Source: Nannocystis pusilla (GTDB lineage: Bacteria; Myxococcota_A; Polyangia; Nannocystales; Nannocystaceae). From it: a DNA stretch of 64,000 nt. The notes under the pieces were generated by a model. The model saw nothing but the letters and a program-made list of their open reading frames with translations, searched no databases and was not told where the DNA came from. The position numbers and the translations under genes were made by a program. The stretch is from positions 61,710 through 125,709 of the forward strand of contig NZ_JAIRAU010000029.1 in the NCBI RefSeq assembly GCF_020073745.1, read 5' to 3'. This document shows positions 19,323-28,172 of this stretch, in pieces (within the stretch, counting starts at the first letter, position 1; every line of letters starts with the position of its first letter).

Positions 19323-20831
19323 ATGGACCACGCAACGATCCCCGCCGGCGCCGCGCGCTTCCTCCACCCCAAGGGCCACGTGATCGACGGACAGGTGATG
19401 CCGCCGACGAGCGGGGCGACGCTGCCGGTCGAAGATCCGGCGACCGGCGAGATCTTCGCCCACATCCCGGCGGGCGACGCCGGGGACATCGACCGCGCGG
19501 TCCGGGCGGCGCGCGCGAGCTTCTCCGCCGGGGCGTGGTCGCGCGCCGATCCGGCGCACCGCGGGCGGGTGCTGTGGGCGTTCGCGCGGGCGATCCGCGA
19601 GGAGGCCGAGGCGCTGGCGTGGCTCGAGACGCGCGACAGCGGCAAGCCGATCGCGGAGGCCCGCGCCGACATCACCGGGACGGCGGAGATCCTCGAGTAC
19701 TACGCCGGGCTGGCGTCGCAGATCGCGGGGCAGACGATGCGCGCGCCGGGCAACAACTACGCGATGGTGATGCGCGAGCCGGCCGGGGTGGTCGGGCAGA
19801 TCACGCCGTGGAACTTTCCGCTGTACGTGGGCGCGTGGAAGTTCGCGCCGGCGCTGTGCTGCGGCTGCAGCGTGGTGCTCAAGCCGAGCGAACTGACCAG
19901 CCTGACGATGCTGGCGGCGGCCGAACTGGCGCTGGCCGCCGGGGTGCCGCCGGGCGTGTTCAACGTGGTCTGCGGGACAGGTGCCGACGCGGGCGCGCCG
20001 CTGTCGATCCACCGCGACGTCGACGTGCTGGCGTTCACGGGCGGGGTGGTGACCGGCCGCAAGGTGCTGCACGCGCGCGCCGACCTGCTGCGACCGACGC
20101 AGCTCGAGCTCGGCGGCAAGTCGCCCAACATCGTGTTCGACGACGCTGACCTCGAGCGCGCCAGCGCGGGCGCGGCGTTCGGCATCTTTTACAATCAGGG
20201 CGAGAACTGCAACGCAGGCAGCCGGCTGCTCGTGCAGGCCGGCATCTACGATCGCTTCGTGGCCCGCCTGGTCGAGCGCGCGCGGGCGATCCGCGTGCTG
20301 CCGCCGCTCGACGAGCGCTGCCAGATGGGCGCGCTGATCTCGAAGAGGCACGCGCGCAAGGTCGCCGATTACGTCGAGCTCGGGGTGGCGGAGGGCGCGA
20401 CGCTGCTGTGCGGCGGGCCGCCGCCGCAGGGCGACCACTTCGCGCGCGGGCACTGGTACCTGCCGACGGTGCTGGCGAACGTGGCCGCGGAGCACCGCGT
20501 GTTCCAGGAGGAGATCTTCGGGCCGGTGGTGACGGTGACGCGGTTCGAACACGACGACGAGGCGATCGCGCTGGCCAACGCGACCGAGTTCGGGCTGGCC
20601 GCAGGCGCGTGGACGTCGAGCGTGCAGCGGGCCCTCCGCTGCACGCAAGAGCTGCAGTCGGGCTACGTGTGGATCAACAACTACAACCCGACGCCCGTCG
20701 AGGTGCCGTTCGGCGGGGTGAAGTCCTCCGGCTTCGGCCGCGACTGCGGGCCGCAGGCGATCGAGACGTACACGACGTGGAAGACGGTGCTGTGGGCGCT
20801 GGCGCCGTTCGACGACTGGTACCGGCAATGA
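19323..20831 (+). CDS. NAD(P)-dependent aldehyde dehydrogenase
   Basis: 502 residues from ATG 19323, the usual length. Motifs: TPWNFPLYVGAWKFAPAL for cofactor approach, oxyanion/NAD pocket KPSE, general base Glu262 in LELGGKSP, nucleophile Cys296 in YNQGENCNAGSR, and EEIFGPV. The glycine of FTGG replaces the usual FTGS. The sequence is closest by eye to betaine/gamma-aminobutyraldehyde dehydrogenases, including the end motif PFGGVKSSGFGRDCG. The substrate is not determinable. Codons upstream of 19323 remain in frame but cross the divergent promoter. It stands alone on the plus strand. Confidence 0.93.
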   Translation: MDHATIPAGAARFLHPKGHVIDGQVMPPTSGATLPVEDPATGEIFAHIPAGDAGDIDRAVRAARASFSAGAWSRADPAHRGRVLWAFARAIREEAEALAWLETRDSGKPIAEARADITGTAEILEYYAGLASQIAGQTMRAPGNNYAMVMREPAGVVGQITPWNFPLYVGAWKFAPALCCGCSVVLKPSELTSLTMLAAAELALAAGVPPGVFNVVCGTGADAGAPLSIHRDVDVLAFTGGVVTGRKVLHARADLLRPTQLELGGKSPNIVFDDADLERASAGAAFGIFYNQGENCNAGSRLLVQAGIYDRFVARLVERARAIRVLPPLDERCQMGALISKRHARKVADYVELGVAEGATLLCGGPPPQGDHFARGHWYLPTVLANVAAEHRVFQEEIFGPVVTVTRFEHDDEAIALANATEFGLAAGAWTSSVQRALRCTQELQSGYVWINNYNPTPVEVPFGGVKSSGFGRDCGPQAIETYTTWKTVLWALAPFDDWYRQ

Positions 20832-20945
20832 GGCGATGGCGGCGGGCGCCAGGCGCGAGAGCTGCGCGAGGTGTGTTGGCCGAAGGAGTGATGCGACCGA
20901 CGCGATCAGGCCGCCCCGGAGCGCGAGCGACCGGGGCTTCGTGCG

Positions 20946-21674
20946 TCAAGGGGTCGATGCGAAACCAGCGAAGGTGCCGAGCACGACCACGCCGAGCAGC
21001 ACTCCCGCATGCGCGGCGATCGAACCCGCCAGCCCGACCAGCATGAAGGCCCATGCGAAGGCCCACCCGTGCAGAAAAAAGGCGGGATGTGGCGCCCAAC
21101 CAGCGAGCCAGTGGTACAGGAAAAACACGACGCCCGACGCCATCGCTGCCCCGCTCCGCGACAGCCGCGAGAGCGCGACCGGGATGAACAGGGCCCGATA
21201 GGGTATCTCCTCCGTGAGCGGCGGGAAGACGATGGTGCTCACCGCATGCACGCCGACGTCCCATGTCGAGAGCGGGGGCTCGAGGCGGCCGTAGATGTAG
21301 CGGTACTCGTAGCGGAACAGGTGATGGACGATCTCGCTGTAGCTCATGCCGTTCGCGGTCATGGTGCCGAGCGGGCCCGAGATATCGATCAGCGCGCCGG
21401 CGAGGAAGATCGCCAGCAGGAGCAGCACGCGACCGGCACGGCCACATCGCATCGTCCAAGCGGGAGCTTCGAGGCCGAGCTCGGCGGGTGTGAAGAGACC
21501 GCGGCGGACTGCGAGGACCAGAGCCACGCCGGCGACGATCAGCATGGGTCCGTGGACCAGCACGCCCTGGACCACGGGAGAGTCAGGCGGCATCAGGCCC
21601 GAGCGCCAGCTCGCGTTGATCCACACGAGCTGCGCCGCCATGGTCGCCAGCATGAGCGCGACGCGTTTGGACAT
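20946..21674 (-). CDS. CPBP family intramembrane metalloprotease
   Basis: 242 residues from ATG 21674 with six to eight membrane segments. The Abi/CPBP catalytic motifs are present: PPLTEEIPYRALFI (Glu155-Glu156, Arg160), FFLYHWLAG (His188) and IAAHAGVLLG near the end. The fold is that of the CAAX protease Rce1; bacterial members process or bind prenylated or signal peptides, or serve as bacteriocin immunity proteins. No CAAX substrate or peptide gene is recognisable nearby. It is followed upstream by an interrupted gene, with 39 bases between. Confidence 0.88.
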   Translation of the reverse strand: MSKRVALMLATMAAQLVWINASWRSGLMPPDSPVVQGVLVHGPMLIVAGVALVLAVRRGLFTPAELGLEAPAWTMRCGRAGRVLLLLAIFLAGALIDISGPLGTMTANGMSYSEIVHHLFRYEYRYIYGRLEPPLSTWDVGVHAVSTIVFPPLTEEIPYRALFIPVALSRLSRSGAAMASGVVFFLYHWLAGWAPHPAFFLHGWAFAWAFMLVGLAGSIAAHAGVLLGVVVLGTFAGFASTP

Positions 21675-21713
21675 GCCACGGCTTTACACGTGGACGGCCA
21701 GAGCCGCAACGGC

Positions 21714-22241
21714 TCACGGCGGGGGCTGGCCGGGAGTGTCCGGGAACTTGGGCGAGCCGCCTCCCGGCGGCGGGCAGTTGGCGAAGCAGGACGCGAACAG
21801 GCAGGCGCCGACGATCACGACCATTCCCAGCAGGCCGCCGCCGGCTTTCGCTGCCGTGCTCTCGGTGAGCTTCAAGCGCTCGGCGATCTTGAGGGCCTCG
21901 GCCTGCTGCTCGGCCGTGCCGTGCGGGCCGAACGCCGTCACGATCTTCAGCACTTCCGGGAAGTGGTCGCGCACCGCGGCCGAGACCAGCTCCAGATCGC
22001 GCTAGAGGGTGGCCTGGTCGAGGTCGTTGAGGTGAACGGCGGCCAGGTCGAGGAGAGCATGGCCGCGAGGCACGGCCCACGTGGCGAGCTGGTTGTGGCC
22101 GGGGACGGGCACCGTCTGGAACTCCGGCTTCAGGACATAGCGCAGGCTGCCCTTCGCACCCTCAAAGCCCTGTGGGACTGCGGCGAACGTTCCTGACGTG
22201 ACGACGTGCGTGCGTGGTAAATCAGATCGATCGACAGACAT
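21714..22241 (-). pseudogene. Interrupted gene: one in-frame amber codon in a 176-codon frame
   Basis: ATG 22241 has a strong GGAGG six bases upstream, so the start is real. The frame runs 79 codons to TAG at 22002-22004, then continues without another stop for 96 codons to 21714. The sequence reads naturally across the break (LNDLDQATL, TAG, RDLELVSAAVRDHFPEVL): amphipathic helix on both sides. The C-terminal half has a membrane helix (GGGLLGMVVIVGACLFASC) and a Pro-rich tail. TAG could come from GAG or CAG by one change. A second start (GTG 21974) might rescue the C-terminal part. No family recognised. Confidence 0.65.
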
Positions 22242-22485
22242 GAACTACCTCCGCGATCTCGCCTATCACGCGACGACGCGCGGAGGGACGCGCGGCTCGA
22301 GAGCCGCTGAGCGTACATCGTTCGGAGCATCGACGACGATGTGCATGATGCCGCGGCTCCGCGACCCCCAGCGTGGCGTCGCTCCCTGACGCGGTTAGGC
22401 GAGCAGCGTGTACGCGGGCATGAGCTTGCCCGCCTCGGCGGTCACGTTAGCGAGGTTCGGCGAGTCACCGGTGGCGGCGAAGAAG

Positions 22486-22635
22486 CTCGTGGACGAGGCG
22501 CTGAATGACCTCGCGCCGGTGTTCGACGGTATGTACTCGAAGGTCGGGCGGCCGTCGATCCCGCCGGAATCGCCGCTCAAGGCGACGCTGCTGATGGCGC
22601 TGTACTCGCTGCGGAGCTACCGGATGTTCTGCGAG
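22486..22635 (+). pseudogene. IS5/IS1182-type transposase fragment
   Basis: The frame reads KLVDEALNDLAPVFDGMYS then KVGRPSIPPESPLKATLLMA and LYSLRSYRMFCE, the standard N-terminal start of IS5-group transposases. The similarity stops abruptly there; no DDE catalytic domain or terminal inverted repeats follow. The remaining frame is the shadow of a minus-strand lipoprotein gene. It is a relic of an insertion next to the amber-interrupted gene. Confidence 0.75.
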
Positions 22636-22659
22636 CCGCCTGGCATCCGTCGAGCTGGC

Positions 22660-23013
22660 TTAGATGACCATGCAATGCTTGTAGAAGTCATCGCGTTCTT
22701 CCAGGCATTTCGTACCCATGGCATGCAAATACTGATCGTATTCAGTACAGTCCTTCAGCGTGCCAACACAGCTCTCCCGGCTGACACGAGCATCAAAACA
22801 CTCCGGGTCATCCTTCCGCGCCATGGAGTACGCCTTCGAGGAATGAGCCTCGCACTCCTCCTCGCTGGGGAAGTCAGCCTCAGGGTTGCACATCTGGACA
22901 ATCGCGCGGTAATCGCGACTGATGGACTCCAAGTCTGGCGCGGGCTGATCGTCTCCGCACGCAAGGATGGAGCAGCAGAAGACGAGAATCATGAGGATCG
23001 AGTACGCACGCAT
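22660..23013 (-). CDS. Small Cys-containing lipoprotein
   Basis: 117 residues from ATG 23013. Signal MRAYSILMILVFCCSILAC-GDDQ gives a lipidated Cys19 followed by Gly-Asp-Asp. The mature part is acidic with six further Cys (CNPEADFPSEEEC, CFDA, CVGTLKDC, KC, HC), probably disulfide bonded. Its GC content is clearly lower than that of neighbours (codons such as AAT, ATC, GAC/GAA mix), suggesting relaxed codon use or recent arrival beside the transposase fragment. Function unknown. Confidence 0.8.
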   Translation of the reverse strand: MRAYSILMILVFCCSILACGDDQPAPDLESISRDYRAIVQMCNPEADFPSEEECEAHSSKAYSMARKDDPECFDARVSRESCVGTLKDCTEYDQYLHAMGTKCLEERDDFYKHCMVI

Positions 23014-23083
23014 GTTTCACCTCGCAACCCTTCATGAGTCAGAGAGGGTATAGGCGTCGACCTGTCCGAAGAGCCAGCCGAAT

Positions 23084-24232
23084 TCACGGTTTGGGCTTGA
23101 CGCACACGCCGACGTGATCCCAGTCGGGCGGCGGCTCGGTGTCGTCGAGCGAGTAGGGCGACACGCAGTCCGAGCCGTTCGGGCAGTCGGGGGCGTTCAC
23201 GTCGCAGAACGGGGCGCAGCAAGCGTAATGCCCGCAATCCGTCTGCAGCGGCCACGGGAGGCAGTGGAACCCGGCGTCGCAGCCGTCGTGCTCGGAGCAG
23301 TTGTCGAGCAGGTCGCCGTCGGAGCCGGAGGTGTCGGGCAGGCAGGCGAAGCCGTCGAGGCCCGGCGAGCAGACCTGTCCCATGGGACAGTCCTGCACCA
23401 GCGGGTCGCAGATCGGCAGGCAGGCGGTGATCGTGCCGTCGCGGAGGGTGGCGCACACCTGATCGACGGCGCACTCCGGGTCGTCCGGAGTGCCGCCGCA
23501 GTTGGCGACGCACTTCTTGTCGCCGTCGCCGTCGATCGGCCAGCACAGCGCCCCGGCGGCGCAGTCGTCCTTGCCGGTCGGCGAGCCCGCGGGGCCGAGG
23601 CACGGCTCGCCGAGGGCGGGCGCGGGGTCGGCGAGCGCGACGCACTCGAGCTCCCAGTTCGAGCCCACCTTGTCGACGAGCGGGGCGCACTTCTGGCCTT
23701 CGGGACAGTTCTGCCCCCACGGGCTGCAGGCCGACGACGACCAGCCGTCGCACACCAGCGCCTCGGCGGGATCGTCGTCGCAATCGGGGCGGGGCGGGGT
23801 CGGGTGCACGCACGCCTGCATGCACGCCGCCGAGCACTTCTGCTGCGGTGCGCAGCCTGCAGGAGCCGCGACGCAGATCTTGACCCACGAGTCGCTGAGG
23901 ATCTCGTAGACGCACAGCTCGTCCTCCGCGCAGTCGCACGGGGGCTGCGGCCCGAGGTCGGGAATGATGATGTACGACCCGTCGTCGCTCGTGCTCGAAT
24001 CGACCGACTCGCTGGTGCTCCCCGTCGTGCCGGACGTCGTCTCGCCGCCGGTCGAGGTCGGCGATGTGCCGGTGGTGGTGGTGGTGGTCGTCGTCGCGGT
24101 CGTCGTCGTGGTCGTCGTCGTGGTCGTCGTCCCGTCGCTGTCGGCCGGCGCCGTCGGGGGACTCTTGCATCCGGTGACCAGCGCGAGCGCCACGCCTGGT
24201 AGGTAAACTTTAAAGTCGAACATGGCTGCCAT
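23084..24232 (-). CDS. Cys-rich lipoprotein with poly-Thr linker
   Basis: 382 residues from ATG 24232; ATG 24223 (three codons on) is also possible. Lipobox LALVTGC-KSPP. A linker of 19 Thr and one Ala (residues about 35-54) then Ser/Thr/Gly leads to a domain with more than 30 Cys in a repeated pattern (CAEDELCVYE, CPEGQKCAPL, CAAGALCWP, CPMGQVCSPG, CPNGSDCVSP). The spacing C-x2-G-x2-C-x3 is common in myxobacterial secreted proteins. Likely exposed on the cell surface and disulfide stabilised. Function unknown. Two base-rich microsatellite-like GTC/GGT tracts encode the linker. Confidence 0.82.
   Translation of the reverse strand: MAAMFDFKVYLPGVALALVTGCKSPPTAPADSDGTTTTTTTTTTTATTTTTTTTGTSPTSTGGETTSGTTGSTSESVDSSTSDDGSYIIIPDLGPQPPCDCAEDELCVYEILSDSWVKICVAAPAGCAPQQKCSAACMQACVHPTPPRPDCDDDPAEALVCDGWSSSACSPWGQNCPEGQKCAPLVDKVGSNWELECVALADPAPALGEPCLGPAGSPTGKDDCAAGALCWPIDGDGDKKCVANCGGTPDDPECAVDQVCATLRDGTITACLPICDPLVQDCPMGQVCSPGLDGFACLPDTSGSDGDLLDNCSEHDGCDAGFHCLPWPLQTDCGHYACCAPFCDVNAPDCPNGSDCVSPYSLDDTEPPPDWDHVGVCVKPKP
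24071..24130. repeat. Trinucleotide tract encoding poly-Thr
   Basis: About 20 ACC/ACG codons in a row (GGT/CGT on the plus strand), interrupted once by Ala. Mixed codons lower slippage, but the tract is a candidate length-variable site. Confidence 0.8.
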
Positions 24233-24331
24233 TTCTATCTCATTTCGTCGCGGGTTGCACGGCCGGGGCGCGCGAGATCGCGCTTCTCGGCCACGTGCTG
24301 CATCGGGGAAACAGCGAGCCGGCTTCGTCAG

Positions 24332-24337
24332 TACGAT
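24332..24337 (+). promoter_or_regulatory. -10-like hexamer before the propeller lipoprotein
   Basis: TACGAT ends six bases before ATG 24344, the same spacing as before 838 and 26775. No ribosome site lies between, so a leaderless transcript is possible. Confidence 0.4.
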
Positions 24338-24343
24338 TGCACC

Positions 24344-25669
24344 ATGCGCCGCCTGCTGCTCCTCGCTGCCCTCGTGACCGCCTGTGCGCCTCCCAGCGCG
24401 CCCCCCGAGCCTCCGGCGGAGGCGAAGGGGCAGATGCTCTCGGACGCGGAGACCGAGGCGCTGGCGACGGCGTACGGCGAGCTCGGCGGGGCGCTCGGGC
24501 GCGGCGATTTCCCGGCCGCCCTGGCGGCGCTGGACCGCGCGGCGGCGATCGATGCCGGCGATCCGGCGCTCGACTATCAGCACGCGTCGGTGCTGGCGGC
24601 GGCGAAGCTCACCACCGACGCGCAGGCGGAGCTGACGCGCCTCGACAAGGCAGGCAGCCTGCTCGTGCCGCAGAGGCACGACTTCCCGGGGCTCGAGGGG
24701 CCCGAGTTCGAGCGGCTGGTGCAGGCGGCGCGGGCCCGGCTGCCGGCGTCGGCGAGCGTCCGCGCGTTCACGCTGGCCGAGCGCGACCTGATCCCCGAGG
24801 GCATCGCCCACGACCCGAAGACCGGGACCTTCTTCGTCGGCAGCATCTACAAGCGCAAGATCGTGGCGGTCGACGCGAGCGGGGCGGCGCGCGACCTCGT
24901 GGTCGACGTCGGGCCGCCGAACGAGGGGCTCTACAGCCCGCTCGGGATGAAGTTCGACGCCGACCGCGGCTCGCTGTGGGTGGCCAGCGCGGCGGTGCCG
25001 TCGATGCCGGGTTACGTCGAGGCCGAGCACCGCGGGCGCGCGGCGCTGCACGAGATCGATCCGTCGACCGGCAAGATGCTCGCTCGCTATCCGCTCGACG
25101 CGAAGCGCCAGGGCCTCCTCAACGATATGGTCATAGCGAAGGGCGGCGAGGTGTACGTGACCGACAGCGAGGGCGGGGGGGTGCACGTGCTGCGGCCGGG
25201 ACCGGACGCGCGCCTCGAGGAGTTCGTGCCCGCCGGCAGCTTCGGCTACCCCAACGGGATCGCCCTGTCCGACGACGGGGGCACGCTGTTCGTGGCCGAC
25301 TTCGTGCGCGGGGTGACGGCGATCCCGCTGGCGACGCGGCAGCTGCGGGTGCTGCCGCACCCGCGCGGGGCCTTCACGCACGGCTTCGACGGGCTGTACT
25401 TCCACCGCGGGGCGTTGATCGGGGTCGACAACGGCGCCGGCGGCGGGCGGATCGTGCGCCTGTCGCTGACGCCGGGCTTCGACCGGATCGAGGCCGTGAC
25501 GGTGCTCGAGGCGGGTCACCCCGATTTCATCATTCCCACCACCGGCGTGCTGGTCGACGATTCGCTGGTGTACATCGCCAACAGTCAATTGCGCAGCTTC
25601 GAGGGCGGCAAGATCTTCGCGCCGGAGAAGCTGTTCCCGGTGCAGGTGCTGCGATTGCCGCTGCGCTGA
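24344..25669 (+). CDS. Lipoprotein with SMP-30/NHL-type propeller
   Basis: 441 residues from ATG 24344. Signal MRRLLLLAALVTAC-APPS gives lipidated Cys14. Residues 35-105 are helical and TPR-like (LGGALGRGDFPAALAALDRA). From about residue 145 a six-bladed propeller begins: LIPEGIAHDPKTGTFFVGSI, LYSPLGMKFDADRGSLWV, GLLNDMVIAKGGEVYVTDS, GYPNGIALSDDGGTLFVADF. The N/D pairs match the calcium-binding positions of SMP-30/gluconolactonase proteins. Periplasmic or surface lactonase or binding activity is inferred. It is convergent with the AHSA1 gene one base after its stop. Confidence 0.85.
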   Translation: MRRLLLLAALVTACAPPSAPPEPPAEAKGQMLSDAETEALATAYGELGGALGRGDFPAALAALDRAAAIDAGDPALDYQHASVLAAAKLTTDAQAELTRLDKAGSLLVPQRHDFPGLEGPEFERLVQAARARLPASASVRAFTLAERDLIPEGIAHDPKTGTFFVGSIYKRKIVAVDASGAARDLVVDVGPPNEGLYSPLGMKFDADRGSLWVASAAVPSMPGYVEAEHRGRAALHEIDPSTGKMLARYPLDAKRQGLLNDMVIAKGGEVYVTDSEGGGVHVLRPGPDARLEEFVPAGSFGYPNGIALSDDGGTLFVADFVRGVTAIPLATRQLRVLPHPRGAFTHGFDGLYFHRGALIGVDNGAGGGRIVRLSLTPGFDRIEAVTVLEAGHPDFIIPTTGVLVDDSLVYIANSQLRSFEGGKIFAPEKLFPVQVLRLPLR

Positions 25670-25670
25670 A

Positions 25671-26132
25671 TCAGCGCGGGGCGAGCTCGCGGGCCAGCGC
25701 GTCGAGCAGGTCGCGCCAGCCCTGTTCGCGCAGGCGCGGGCCGTCGGCGCCGTCGAAGAACGCGGCCTGCTCGGTGTAGACGAGCCGCGTGCCGCCGTCG
25801 ACCGGGCGCAGCTCGACGGTGCCGAGCGAGGCGGAGATCCGGCGGTCGTCGGCGCTCATGGTGTAGGCCATGACGATCCGCCGGCCCGGGACGATGTCGT
25901 AACAATGGCCGTCGTTGCGGAAGGTGGCGGGGTGGGTGGTGCCGCGGAAGCTGGCGGTCTCGCGGCCGCCGACGCGGAAGTCGAGCTCGTAGCCCAGGAC
26001 CTGCCAGCCCTCGCCCTCGGCGAACCACCGCCGCTTCTGCGCGGGGTCGGCCCAGGCGGCGAACACTCGCTCCGGAGCGACGGGGTAGGTGCGTTCGAGC
26101 GTGATGGTGCTGTGGACGGTCTCCGTGTTCAT
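25671..26132 (-). CDS. AHSA1/SRPBCC domain protein
   Basis: 153 residues from ATG 26132. A START-like fold with the typical first strand and helix (ITLERTYPVAPERVFAAWADPAQKRRWF), central KRRWFAEGEG, and C-terminal LREQGWRDLLDALAREL. Such AHSA1-like proteins sit next to ArsR regulators and often act as small-molecule sensors or metal-independent partners. Its ATG overlaps the stop of the ArsR gene (ATGA), so both are one translationally coupled unit. Function in detail unknown. Confidence 0.9.
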   Translation of the reverse strand: MNTETVHSTITLERTYPVAPERVFAAWADPAQKRRWFAEGEGWQVLGYELDFRVGGRETASFRGTTHPATFRNDGHCYDIVPGRRIVMAYTMSADDRRISASLGTVELRPVDGGTRLVYTEQAAFFDGADGPRLREQGWRDLLDALARELAPR

Positions 26133-26527
26133 CTGTCTTCCTCCGTGGTGTCGGGCGCTCGCGGTTCGGGGGGCGATTCGGGCCCGGCGAGCAGGTCGCC
26201 GAGGCGGTCGAGGCGGCGCTCCCACAGGGCGCGACGGTCGGCGATCCAGCGCTCGGCGACGTTCAGCCCGGCGGGGTCGAGGCGACAGCTGCGGACCCGG
26301 CCGACCTTCTCGGTCCGGATCACGCCGCTCTGCTCGAGCACCTGCACGTGCTGCACGACCGCCGCGAGGCTCATCGACAGCGGCGCCGCCAGCTCCTTGA
26401 CCGAAGCCGGCCCTCGACTGAGCCGCTCGACCATGGCGCGACGAGACGGATCGGCGAGCGCGTGAAAAACCCGGTCGACGGCGCCTTGGTCAAGCATGGA
26501 CTTGAGTATCGGGGAGGCTGGTTTCAT
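26129..26527 (-). CDS. ArsR-family transcriptional regulator
   Basis: 132 residues from ATG 26527 (a TTG two codons earlier is in frame but lacks support). Winged helix with the classic start VFHALADPSRRAMVERLSRG, recognition helix AAPLSMSLAAVVQHVQVLEQ, and wing VIRTEKVGRVRSCRL. No metal-binding CVC pair is visible, so this belongs to the non-metal branch found with AHSA1 genes (SdpR/YdfF type). It probably represses its own two-gene operon in response to a ligand handled by the AHSA1 partner. Confidence 0.92.
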   Translation of the reverse strand: MKPASPILKSMLDQGAVDRVFHALADPSRRAMVERLSRGPASVKELAAPLSMSLAAVVQHVQVLEQSGVIRTEKVGRVRSCRLDPAGLNVAERWIADRRALWERRLDRLGDLLAGPESPPEPRAPDTTEEDR

Positions 26528-26762
26528 GGTCAAGTTAAAACTTTAGTGTCGTGTCGACGGGATCTGGATGGGCAGGGGAGGGGTTCTGTGGATGCGCGAA
26601 AGGCGCAGAGCTCTGCGTTTGCGCAGCACAGGGCCGTGGCGAGGGGGCGGCGCCGGGGCGCGGATTCGGCGGCGTCGGCGAGGCGAATACGGGCAATCGA
26701 ATTGGAAATGCGGGCCCGATTGCATCGACCGGTTCGCCGGCGATCGAGCGGGCGCGGCGTGA

Positions 26763-26768
26763 TAGACT
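26763..26768 (+). promoter_or_regulatory. -10-like hexamer before the dipeptidase
   Basis: TAGACT ends six bases before GTG 26775, matching the arrangement before 838 and 24344. Confidence 0.3.
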
Positions 26769-26774
26769 GGCGCG

Positions 26775-28172
26775 GTGATTTCGGGCCAGGGCAAATTCGC
26801 CGGGGCGCGCGCGTCGCTGCTCGCGTTCGGCGTGGGAATCGTCGCAGTCGGTTGTGGCCAGTCGTCCGGGGCGCCGGCACCGGTCGCGGCACGAGCCGCA
26901 CCGACGCCGGCGTCGACGCTGGCGGCGCCGGCGGTGCAGCCGACGCCGAGCGCCGCGGAGGCTCCGGCGATCGATCCGGCGCTCGCGGCCGATCCGGCGC
27001 TGCAGCGGGCCCACGCCGTGCTCGCCCGCGTGCCGCTGATCGACGGCCACAACGACCTGCCGTGGGCGATCCGCGAGCACGAGGCGGCGCCCGGCGACGT
27101 CGCCGCGTACGACCTGCGGGCGGCCACGAAGGGCCACACCGACCTGCCGCGGCTGCGCGCCGGCAAGCTGGGGGCGCAGTTCTGGTCGGTGTACGTGCCC
27201 GGCGACCGGCCGGCCGGGGACATGGTGCGCCTGCAGCTCGAGCAGATCGATCTGGCGCGGCGGATCATCGCCCAGTACCCCGACGACCTGGCGCTCGCCG
27301 GGACCGCCGACGAGGTCGAGCAGGCGTTTCGCAGCGGGCGGATCGCCTCGCTGCTCGGGGCCGAGGGCGGGCACACGCTGGCCAATTCGCTGGGCGCCCT
27401 GCGGGCCTACTACGCGCTCGGGGTCCGCTATTTGACGCTGACGCACAATGTACATACCGACTGGGCCGATTGCGCGGTGCTGCCGCCGCGCCACGACGGG
27501 CTGACGCCGTTCGGCGAGGAGGTGGTGCGCGAGATGAACCGCCTCGGCATGCTCGTCGATCTGTCGCACGTGTCGCCGGCGACGATGGACGACGCGCTGC
27601 GGGTGAGCGAGGCGCCGGTGATCTTCTCGCACTCGTCGGCGCGGGCGATCACCGACGTCGCCCGCAACGTGCCCGACGACATCCTGAAGCGGGTGGCCGA
27701 AAACGACGGGATCGTGATGGTCACGTTCCTGCCGGCGTACGTGTCGAGCGCGGCCAACGAGGCCCGGGAGGCGCGCAGGAAGGCGCGCGCCGAGGCGGCC
27801 AAGATCGCCGACCCGCAGGCGCGGGCCAGGCGGCAGGCGGAGATCGACGCCCAGCCGCAGCCGCGCGCCACGCTGGCGCAGGTGGCCGACCACGTCGAGC
27901 ACGTGCGCCGCGTCGCCGGCGTCGACCACGTCGGCCTCGGCAGCGACTTCGACGGCATGGGCGCGGCGCCGGAGGGCCTCGAGGACGTGTCGCGCTACCC
28001 GTACCTGCTGGCCGAGCTGGCCGGGCGCGGCTGGACCGACGAGGAGCTCGAGAAGCTGGCCGGCCGCAACCTGCTCCGCGTGCTGCGAGCGGCCGAGGCG
28101 GTGGCGACGCGGCTGCAACAGACGCGACCGCCGTCGCTGGCGACGTTCTCGCCGGGCGCCGTGAAGCCGTAA
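26775..28172 (+). CDS. Lipoprotein membrane dipeptidase (peptidase M19)
   Basis: 465 residues from GTG 26775. Signal ending FGVGIVAVGC-GQSS gives a lipidated Cys. An Ala/Pro linker leads to an M19 (renal dipeptidase) barrel with the dinuclear zinc ligands in order: HND in IDGHNDLPW, Glu in LGAEGGHTL, His in DLSHVS, His in FSHSSAR and Asp in GLGSDFDGM. Family members hydrolyse dipeptides including D-amino acid products. The lipobox places it at the outer membrane or periplasm, where it may recycle peptidoglycan or scavenge peptides from prey. It stands alone. Confidence 0.93.
   Translation: MISGQGKFAGARASLLAFGVGIVAVGCGQSSGAPAPVAARAAPTPASTLAAPAVQPTPSAAEAPAIDPALAADPALQRAHAVLARVPLIDGHNDLPWAIREHEAAPGDVAAYDLRAATKGHTDLPRLRAGKLGAQFWSVYVPGDRPAGDMVRLQLEQIDLARRIIAQYPDDLALAGTADEVEQAFRSGRIASLLGAEGGHTLANSLGALRAYYALGVRYLTLTHNVHTDWADCAVLPPRHDGLTPFGEEVVREMNRLGMLVDLSHVSPATMDDALRVSEAPVIFSHSSARAITDVARNVPDDILKRVAENDGIVMVTFLPAYVSSAANEAREARRKARAEAAKIADPQARARRQAEIDAQPQPRATLAQVADHVEHVRRVAGVDHVGLGSDFDGMGAAPEGLEDVSRYPYLLAELAGRGWTDEELEKLAGRNLLRVLRAAEAVATRLQQTRPPSLATFSPGAVKP

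Noticed and set aside
22408..23037. A 209-codon plus-strand frame as one protein
   Set aside because: Only codons 27-76 resemble transposase. The remainder is the shadow of the minus-strand lipoprotein.
24071..24130. Trinucleotide tract as a CRISPR-like or regulatory repeat
   Set aside because: It is the coding tract for a poly-Thr stalk.
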